DNA of 39,266 nt from Pseudomonadota bacterium (GTDB taxonomy: Bacteria; Pseudomonadota; Gammaproteobacteria; Burkholderiales; Burkholderiaceae_C), in assembly GCA_963204815.1 (NCBI GenBank), contig CAUJHQ010000113.1, forward strand, positions 1 to 39,266, read 5' to 3'. Of this stretch, positions 8,057-13,072 are shown piece by piece. The position numbers and the translations under genes are program-made. Position 1 is the first letter of the stretch. The number at the start of each line of letters is the position of its first letter. The notes beneath the pieces are model-generated. The model was not told the DNA's origin and ran no database searches. It was given only the letters and a program-made list of their open reading frames with translations.

Positions 8057-8207
8057 CGCTCAGAAAGACGACAGGGGTGCCGCAGCGGGCGGCACCCCCG
8101 GGTGGAAAAGCTGTCGTGCGGCGCCTCTGAGCGAACGAGGGAGGGAGGGAGGAGGAGGAGAAGCGCTCAGAGATTGCAGACAGGCGGGCTGTCAGGCTGC
8201 ACGACAG
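8057..8207 (-). promoter_or_regulatory. leader with two mutually exclusive folds
   Basis: In the transcript direction three segments share two short words. Segment 1 has CTGTCGT (8207-8201) and CTCTGAGCG (8172-8164); segment 2 has the complements CGCTCAGAG (8133-8125) and ACGACAG (8117-8111); segment 3 repeats CTGTCGT (8074-8068) and TCTGAGCG (8064-8057). Segment 2 can pair with 1 or with 3, not both. Between 2 and 3 lies a perfect 10-bp hairpin, arms 8098-8089 and 8083-8074 with a 5-nt loop. The flavoenzyme start is 30 nt further on. This is the layout of an attenuator or translational switch; no U-run follows, so an intrinsic terminator is not shown. Confidence 0.5.
8137..8163 (+). repeat. 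27-nt polypurine tract with G-runs
   Basis: An unbroken run of 27 purines made of three GGG runs (8139-8141, 8143-8145, 8147-8149) and three GG runs, each separated by one A. It lies on the template strand of the flavoenzyme operon leader, so the RNA carries a C/U tract in the loop between leader segments 1 and 2. It could form a two-tetrad G-quadruplex or a triplex that slows RNA polymerase; that is a possibility, not shown. Confidence 0.5.
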
Positions 8208-8222
8208 TGGAAACGTGCCGGG

Positions 8223-8250
8223 TGTGACCGACCGCTTCGCAGAAAGTTCC
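8223..8250 (-). promoter_or_regulatory. candidate ECF-sigma promoter of the operon
   Basis: GGAACTT (8250-8244), the common -35 word of RpoE/ECF-type promoters, is followed after 16 nt by TCACA (8227-8223), which fits the loose ECF -10 pattern T-C-n-n-A. Initiation would be near 8217, just ahead of leader segment 1. Directly upstream is a perfect 9-bp inverted repeat (8251-8259 with 8270-8278) that could be an operator. The rest of the 8279-8371 stretch has an AT-rich part beside the gpx stop but no better promoter that I can see. No ECF sigma factor is encoded in the window. Confidence 0.35.
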
Positions 8251-8371
8251 GCACCGCGGCCGGCCGCGACCGCGGTGCTGGAGAGGGTTCGGTTCGGGGT
8301 CACGGCAAGGCTGTACGCAGAAGCAGTCGGGGCAGATGAAAACCTGTCAGTCACAATGATACCAAACAGTT

Positions 8372-8944
8372 CTACTTTGAATTCAAGAGTTTTTCAACGT
8401 CCTTCAGGAACCCGGGCTCGAGCGGGTCGACGTCCGAGTCGCGGCTGAGCACGACGTCGCCCCGCCGGTCGACGAGGTACTTGTGGAAGTTCCACTTCGG
8501 GGGCTGGCCGGTTCGCGCCGCCAGTGCGGAGTAAAGCGGATTGACGTTTTTCGAGGAGCGTGCGCTCACGTTGGTCTTGGCGAACATCGGGAATCGCACC
8601 GCGAACTGGTTTTCGCAGAACTCGGCGATGTCGGTGTTCTTGCCCGGCTCCTGGCTGCCGAAGTCGTTCGACGGGAAGCCGAGCACGACCAGGCCCTTGT
8701 CCTTGTAGCGCTGGTAGAGCGCCTCGAGCGACTTGTACTGGGGCGTGTAGCCGCACTGGCTGGCCGTGTTCACGACCAGCACCACCTGGCCGGCGAAGCT
8801 GCAGAGATCGACCGGCTTCTCGTCCTGCAGCCGCGGCAAGGTGTGCTTGAGCAGGGGCGAGCACGCCGGCGCTGCCTGTGCCGGGGTCGGGACGGCGACG
8901 GCCAGCAGCACCGCCCAAAGGCCGTGAAGAACCGCGTTGGTCAT
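8372..8944 (-). CDS. exported glutathione-peroxidase-family protein
   Basis: 190 residues. An N-terminal signal peptide (cleavage near AQA-A, residue 24) places the protein in the periplasm. The catalytic block N-T-A-S-Q-C-G-Y-T-P-Q-Y has Cys64 in the position of the selenocysteine/peroxidatic Cys; G-F-P-S-N-D-F-G-S-Q-E-P-G supplies the conserved Gln, and K-W-N-F-H-K-Y-L-V the conserved Trp/Asn. Bacterial Cys enzymes of this family usually reduce lipid or alkyl hydroperoxides with thioredoxin-type partners. It stands between the LitR gene and the lipid operon, which fits a shared job against photo-oxidative lipid damage. Confidence 0.9.
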   Translation of the reverse strand: MTNAVLHGLWAVLLAVAVPTPAQAAPACSPLLKHTLPRLQDEKPVDLCSFAGQVVLVVNTASQCGYTPQYKSLEALYQRYKDKGLVVLGFPSNDFGSQEPGKNTDIAEFCENQFAVRFPMFAKTNVSARSSKNVNPLYSALAARTGQPPKWNFHKYLVDRRGDVVLSRDSDVDPLEPGFLKDVEKLLNSK

Positions 8945-8977
8945 GTTTTGTCCTGTTCAAACGATGGATTTCAGCCT

Positions 8978-9006
8978 ATATTAGGTCATCCAGTCGGCTG
9001 GCACAA
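8978..9006 (-). promoter_or_regulatory. candidate sigma-70 promoter of the peroxidase gene
   Basis: TTGTGC (9006-9001) and TAATAT (8983-8978) are separated by exactly 17 nt, which would start transcription near 8971 and leave a 27-nt leader with AGGAC about 7 nt before the ATG. The site is inside the 94-nt divergent spacer between the peroxidase and litR, so a repressor bound here could control both. The -35 match is weak (3 of 6). Confidence 0.4.
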
Positions 9007-9038
9007 CACTTTGTCCAAGACATGAGCGAGAGACCTTG

Positions 9039-9974
9039 ATGAACGACCGCATCCCCGCCGGCCCGATCACGCTCTCCATCGCCGCCGTCGAACGCGACAC
9101 CGGCCTTAGCAAGGACACCTTGCGCGTCTGGGAGCGCCGGTACGGGTTTCCGATGCCGCAGCGCGACGGTACCGGCGAACGCGCCTACACGCTCGACCAG
9201 GTCGAGAAACTCCGCCTCATCAAGCGGCTGATGGAAGCCGGCCACCGCCCGGGTCGCATCGTCACGCTGGCCTTCGCGGAACTGCAGCTGCTGAGCGACC
9301 AGATCGCCGAGCCCGCGCCGCGCGGCCGACCGGCCGCGCGGCTGGCCGACCTGCGCGGCCACGTCGATCTGGTGCGGCGCCATGACGCCCGCGCGCTGCG
9401 CGCCGAGCTCACGCGGCTGATGCTGGGGCTGGGGCTGGGCCGCTTCGTCACCGAGGTCGTGGCGCCGCTGAACACGGCGATCGGCGATGCGTGGATCCGC
9501 GGCCAGCTCGAGATCTTCGAGGAGCACCTCTATACCGAGAGCGTGCAGGTCGTGCTGCGCCAGGCGCTCGCGACGCTGCCGCCCGGCCCCGAGGACGGCC
9601 CGGCGGTGCTGCTGACCACCTTCCCCGGCGAACCGCACGGCCTGGGTCTGCTGATGGCCGAGGCGATGCTGGCCATCGAAGGTTGCCGCTGCACGTCGCT
9701 GGGGGTGCAGACGCCCCTGTGGGACATCGTGCTGGCCGCGCGCGCGCACCGCACGAATGTCGTCGCGCTCAGCTTCACCGGCTGCATGAACCCGAACCAG
9801 GTCTTCGACGGCCTCACCGAGTTGCGCGCCAAGCTGCCGCCGCAGGTGGAGATCTGGGCCGGCGGCAGCGCGCCCGTGCTGCACCGGCGCCGGGTCGGCG
9901 GCGTGCTGCCGCTGGCCACGCTGGACGACGTGCTGCCCGAAGTGGAGCGCTGGCGCGCCGCCGCGCTGGCCTGA
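9039..9974 (+). CDS. litR: LitR/CarH-type MerR regulator with B12-binding light-sensor domain
   Basis: 311 residues. Residues ~12-80 are a MerR winged helix (S-K-D-T-L-R-V-W-E-R-R-Y-G-F-P). Residues ~95-190 match the helical B12-capping domain with the signature W-x9-E-H (Trp152, Glu162, His163), which contacts the upper face of adenosylcobalamin in CarH. A Rossmann-like cobalamin domain follows with E-x-H-x-x-G (Glu198-His200-Gly203), His200 being the lower axial ligand. All light-sensing residues I can check are kept, so this should be a dark-state repressor that releases DNA when light breaks the Co-C bond. A TTG just before the ATG is a possible but less likely start. Its neighbours, the peroxidase and Cfa operon, are its probable targets. 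Confidence 0.88.
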   Translation: MNDRIPAGPITLSIAAVERDTGLSKDTLRVWERRYGFPMPQRDGTGERAYTLDQVEKLRLIKRLMEAGHRPGRIVTLAFAELQLLSDQIAEPAPRGRPAARLADLRGHVDLVRRHDARALRAELTRLMLGLGLGRFVTEVVAPLNTAIGDAWIRGQLEIFEEHLYTESVQVVLRQALATLPPGPEDGPAVLLTTFPGEPHGLGLLMAEAMLAIEGCRCTSLGVQTPLWDIVLAARAHRTNVVALSFTGCMNPNQVFDGLTELRAKLPPQVEIWAGGSAPVLHRRRVGGVLPLATLDDVLPEVERWRAAALA

Positions 9975-10008
9975 CGGGTATCGCCGGCACCGAACGGGGG
10001 GCGCCGAC

Positions 10009-10014
10009 TAGAAT
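10009..10014 (+). promoter_or_regulatory. candidate -10 element for the diiron protein
   Basis: TAGAAT (5 of 6 to TATAAT) lies in the loop of a small inverted repeat, CGCCGA (10002-10007) with TCGGCG (10014-10019). Transcription would start near 10021, about 20 nt before the ATG. No good -35 is visible at the right distance, so the site is tentative; the inverted repeat could be an operator. Confidence 0.35.
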
Positions 10015-10041
10015 CGGCGTCCCTCGCGAGGCGACATCACC

Positions 10042-10905
10042 ATGCTCTATCCCGAACTCTTCAAGCAGCTCGAGGCCGTGCGCTGGAGCATGGACCGCGA
10101 CATCCCCTGGGACCGTTTCGACGCCGCCCTGCTCAGCGAAGAGCAGGCGCAGACGATCAAGATGAACGCCATCACCGAGTGGGCGGCGCTGCCGGCCACC
10201 GAGATGTTCCTGCGCGACAACCGCGAGGACAGCGACTTCAGCGCCTTCATGAGCGTCTGGTTCTTCGAGGAGCAGAAGCACTCGCTGGTGCTGATGGAGT
10301 ACCTGCGCCGCTTCCGCCCGGACCTGGTGCCGACCGAAGAGGAGCTGCACGCGGTGCGCTTCGAGTTCGACCCCGCGCCCGCGCTCGAGACGCTGATGCT
10401 GCACTTCTGCGGCGAGATCCGCCTCAACCACTGGTACCGCCGCGCTGCCGAGTGGCACACCGAGCCGGTGATCAAGGCGATCTACGAGACGCTGGCCAAG
10501 GACGAGGCGCGCCACGGCGGCGCCTACCTGCGCTACATGAAGCGGGCGCTGAACAAGTTCGGCGACGAGGCGCGCGCCGCCTTCGCGAAGGTGGGCGTGC
10601 TGATGGCCAGCGCGCGCCGCACGGCGCAGGCGCTGCACCCGACCAACCTGCACGTCAACGTGAAGCTGTTCCCGCGCGACACCATCCAGAGCCGCCTGCC
10701 CGACCCCGAATGGCTGGAGCAGTGGCTGGACAAGCAGATCCAGTTCGACACGGTCTGGGAAAGCAAGGTCGTCGACCGCATCCTGCACAACATGAGCCTG
10801 CTGATGGAGCGCAGCTTCGCCAGCGTGCAGGAGCTCAACCGCTACCGCAAGGAAGTGACGGCCGCGCTCGCCAAGTCCGGCGGCGCACAGCCGGCGGCCA
10901 CCTAG
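10042..10905 (+). CDS. ferritin-like diiron protein, acyl-ACP-desaturase-like
   Basis: 287 residues, mostly helical and soluble. Two E-x-x-H motifs, Glu77-Gln-Lys-His80 and Glu155-Ala-Arg-His158, with carboxylates at Glu46 or Glu54 and Glu125, give the four-helix diiron site of the ferritin-like superfamily. The spacing and the D-E-x-R-H block resemble the soluble stearoyl-ACP desaturase type. A role in introducing or oxidising a double bond in an acyl chain would fit the lipid genes nearby, but the family also includes other oxidases. It follows litR by 67 nt on the same strand. Its TAG stop shares the palindrome CCTAGG with the stop of the convergent GST. Confidence 0.75.
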   Translation: MLYPELFKQLEAVRWSMDRDIPWDRFDAALLSEEQAQTIKMNAITEWAALPATEMFLRDNREDSDFSAFMSVWFFEEQKHSLVLMEYLRRFRPDLVPTEEELHAVRFEFDPAPALETLMLHFCGEIRLNHWYRRAAEWHTEPVIKAIYETLAKDEARHGGAYLRYMKRALNKFGDEARAAFAKVGVLMASARRTAQALHPTNLHVNVKLFPRDTIQSRLPDPEWLEQWLDKQIQFDTVWESKVVDRILHNMSLLMERSFASVQELNRYRKEVTAALAKSGGAQPAAT

Positions 10906-11555
10906 GCCTTCTTCGCCAGCGCCGCGGCGTCGGCCTTGCGGTCGGCCGCCACCTTCACGGCCGCCGGCCGCTCGCCGACCAGCTTGGCGTAGCCCTTCCA
11001 GTCGACCCCGCCGGCCAGCAGCAGGTCTTCGCCGAGCACCAGCTTCGTCGCCTGACCCACCAGCGGCAGGCTGACCCAGGCGGCGCAGTCGGCCATCGTG
11101 AAGCTCTCGCCGGCGACGTGGGGCGCGAACTTCGCCAGCCGCTTGAAGGCCTGGATGTTCTTCGTGAGTTGCTTGCGCACGCGCTCCTTCGTGCCGTCGC
11201 TCACGGTGCCGCCGAAGAAGGCCTGCCCATAGAGGTCGCGCGCGACCAGCTCGAGGTGCAGGTCGATGAACGCGATCAGCTCGCGCACCTTCGCCGCCGC
11301 GTAGGGGTTGGCCGGGATCAGCGGCACCTGCGGGTAGGCCGCCTCCAGGTAGTCGACGATCACCTGGCTTTCGCACAGCGGACCCTGCGGCGTGCGGATG
11401 AACGGCACCTTGGCCAGCGGCGACGCCGCCAGCACGGCTTCATCGGTGGAGCCGGTGGCCACGCGTTCTTCGGTGAAGGGAATGCCCTTCTCCAGCAGCG
11501 CGAGCTTGACCTTGCAGTAGTAGTTGGACAGCGAGATGCCGCACAGCGTGATCAT
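10902..11555 (-). CDS. glutathione S-transferase family protein
   Basis: 217 residues: an N-terminal thioredoxin-like half (I-S-L-S-N-Y-Y-C-K-V-K-L-A-L-L-E-K-G at residues 7-24, V-P-F-I with the cis-Pro, then L-C-E-S-Q-V-I-V-D-Y-L for glutathione binding) and an all-helical C-terminal half ending in an Ala/Lys-rich tail. The enzyme probably conjugates or reduces substrates with glutathione in the cytoplasm. AGGAGA lies 6 nt before the ATG. The gene follows the EamA exporter by 27 nt and may be the last gene of the glnE transcript. It overlaps the convergent diiron gene by 4 nt. Confidence 0.9.
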   Translation of the reverse strand: MITLCGISLSNYYCKVKLALLEKGIPFTEERVATGSTDEAVLAASPLAKVPFIRTPQGPLCESQVIVDYLEAAYPQVPLIPANPYAAAKVRELIAFIDLHLELVARDLYGQAFFGGTVSDGTKERVRKQLTKNIQAFKRLAKFAPHVAGESFTMADCAAWVSLPLVGQATKLVLGEDLLLAGGVDWKGYAKLVGERPAAVKVAADRKADAAALAKKA

Positions 11556-11582
11556 GGTGTCTCCTGGTGGGTGGGGTGAACT

Positions 11583-12479
11583 CTAGGCGCGGTTGACGAG
11601 CGCAATGCCGCCGGCCACCGCGGCCAGCGCGACGAGCAGGCGGGCCGTGACCGGCTCGCCGAGCAGCAGCGCGCCGAACAGCAGGCCGAACACCGGCGTC
11701 AGCAGCGTGAAGGCCGACAGCCGCGTGGCGGGGTAGTGGCGGATCAGCCAGAACCACGTGAGGTAGCTCGCGAACGTGACGACGATGGTCTGGAAGGCCA
11801 GCGGCCCGAGCGAGCGCAGCGTCAGCACCGCCGGCCAGCCCTCGCCGGCGGCCCAGGCGCCGGCCGCCAGCGCGGCGCCGGACACGCCAAGCTGCCACAG
11901 CAGCGTCTTCTCGGGCGCCGCTTTCGCGAGCCGGCTCGCGCGCAGCACCAGCGTCGTCAGGCCCCAGAGCGCCGCGGCCGCGATGCCGAGCGCGTCGCCC
12001 AGCCACTGGCGCGGGCCGGCGGCCGGCGCGACGAAGCCTTCGGCGAAGGCCCACACCACGCCCGCGAACGCCGCCACCAGGCCCGCCACCTGCGGCGGCC
12101 GCAGCCGTTCGCTCTTCGAGATGAACGGCATGCCGAGCGCGACGACGAAGGGCGCCAGGTAGATGAACACCGCCATGCGCGACGCGGTCGTGAACTGCAG
12201 GCCGACGAAGATGCACGCGAACTCGGCCGCGAACAGCAGCCCGGCGAGCAGGCCGCCGCGCGTGGTGCCGTCGCGTTGCCACAGCGCGATGCCGCGCCAC
12301 GCCGCCCAGGCGGCGACCAGCAGCGCCGCCCCCAGCGAGCGCAAGGCCGCCTGCAGCAGCGGCGGGATCTCCGCCAGCGCCACCTTCGTCGCCACCTGGT
12401 TCAGGCCCCACAGCGCGCAGCAGGTCAGCAGCAGCACGACGGCGCGCGTGTCCAGCCGGTCCTTCCGATCCTCGCTCAT
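11583..12479 (-). CDS. EamA/DMT-family exporter
   Basis: 298 residues with ten predicted membrane helices in two EamA repeats, the RhaT/YdcZ-like drug-metabolite transporter layout. The first repeat begins with L-L-L-T-C-C-A-L-W-G-L-N-Q-V and the second with A-L-G-I-A-A-A-A-L-W-G-L-T-T-L-V. Such proteins export amino acids or other small metabolites from the cytoplasm; the substrate cannot be read from sequence. The ATG overlaps the rhombosortase-like stop by 4 nt (ATGA), so the two are co-translated. Confidence 0.88.
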   Translation of the reverse strand: MSEDRKDRLDTRAVVLLLTCCALWGLNQVATKVALAEIPPLLQAALRSLGAALLVAAWAAWRGIALWQRDGTTRGGLLAGLLFAAEFACIFVGLQFTTASRMAVFIYLAPFVVALGMPFISKSERLRPPQVAGLVAAFAGVVWAFAEGFVAPAAGPRQWLGDALGIAAAALWGLTTLVLRASRLAKAAPEKTLLWQLGVSGAALAAGAWAAGEGWPAVLTLRSLGPLAFQTIVVTFASYLTWFWLIRHYPATRLSAFTLLTPVFGLLFGALLLGEPVTARLLVALAAVAGGIALVNRA

Positions 12480-13072
12480 GCGCCCGATTGTCGCGGCAGC
12501 CAGCGCGGCATCAGCCAGCACAGCAGCGCGCCGCCGATCGCGCCGCTCGTGTGCGCGAGCGGCGCGATCGCGATGTCCCAGCCTTCCGGGCGCACCAGTG
12601 GCGCGCCCCAGGGCTCGTCGAGCACGAGCTTCGTGCCCAGGCCGATCAGCAGGCAGACGCCGACCCAGCGTGTGCGCGGCGTGCGGCAGAGCTCGACCGA
12701 GGCCGCGGCAACGCCTGCGTGCATCACGCCCGACAGACCGCCGTAGTGCGCCAGCGGCGGCTGCAGCAGCAACACCCCGTGCGTGAGCGGCCAGGCCAGC
12801 GCCCACGCGAGTGCGGCACGCCAGTGCAGCCGCGGCACGACGCCGAGTGCACCGACCAGCGCCGCGCCGGCCAGGTTGCCGAACAAGTGCTGCTCGCTCC
12901 AGTGCACGAAGGCGGCCGTCCACCAGCGCCAGGGTTCGCTGAAGGCCAGCGCGGGCTGCCAGTCGAGCGCCATCGCCGGCAGCCACCACCCGGCGACAGC
13001 GCCGGCGGCCAGCAGCGCCGCCAGCGCGCCCCAGGCGCGGCCCGGCTCGCTCAGCCGAAGACCGCCTGCCAC
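12476..13072 (-). CDS. rhombosortase-like intramembrane serine protease
   Basis: About 198 residues with six or so membrane helices. The rhomboid nucleophile motif G-L-S-G-V-M-H-A is visible, with the upstream H-W-S-E-Q-H-L-F-G-N-L-A-G pattern and a late His (A-H-T-S-G-A-I-G-G). The short size and the H-W-x-x-x-H-L-x-x-N pattern favour the rhombosortase branch, which trims GlyGly-CTERM proteins during export. The start is uncertain: I use the GTG at 13072, overlapping glnE by 22 nt; a start nearer 13054 is possible. No GlyGly-CTERM substrate is encoded here. Confidence 0.68.
   Translation of the reverse strand: MAGGLRLSEPGRAWGALAALLAAGAVAGWWLPAMALDWQPALAFSEPWRWWTAAFVHWSEQHLFGNLAGAALVGALGVVPRLHWRAALAWALAWPLTHGVLLLQPPLAHYGGLSGVMHAGVAAASVELCRTPRTRWVGVCLLIGLGTKLVLDEPWGAPLVRPEGWDIAIAPLAHTSGAIGGALLCWLMPRWLPRQSGA

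Noticed and set aside
8083..8098. Intrinsic terminator in front of the flavoenzyme gene
   Set aside because: The 10-bp hairpin is strong, but the sequence after it in the transcript direction has no U-run, so it is reported only as part of the leader.
8031..8354. A 107-codon minus-strand frame filling the leader of the flavoenzyme operon
   Set aside because: Its product is Ser/Ala/Arg-rich without a recognisable fold, it crosses the hairpins and the polypurine tract, and it lacks a Shine-Dalgarno. A leader peptide is not excluded but not supported.
9036..9038. TTG as the start of litR
   Set aside because: It lies directly before an ATG with the same spacing to the purine-rich GAGCGAGAG; ATG is preferred.
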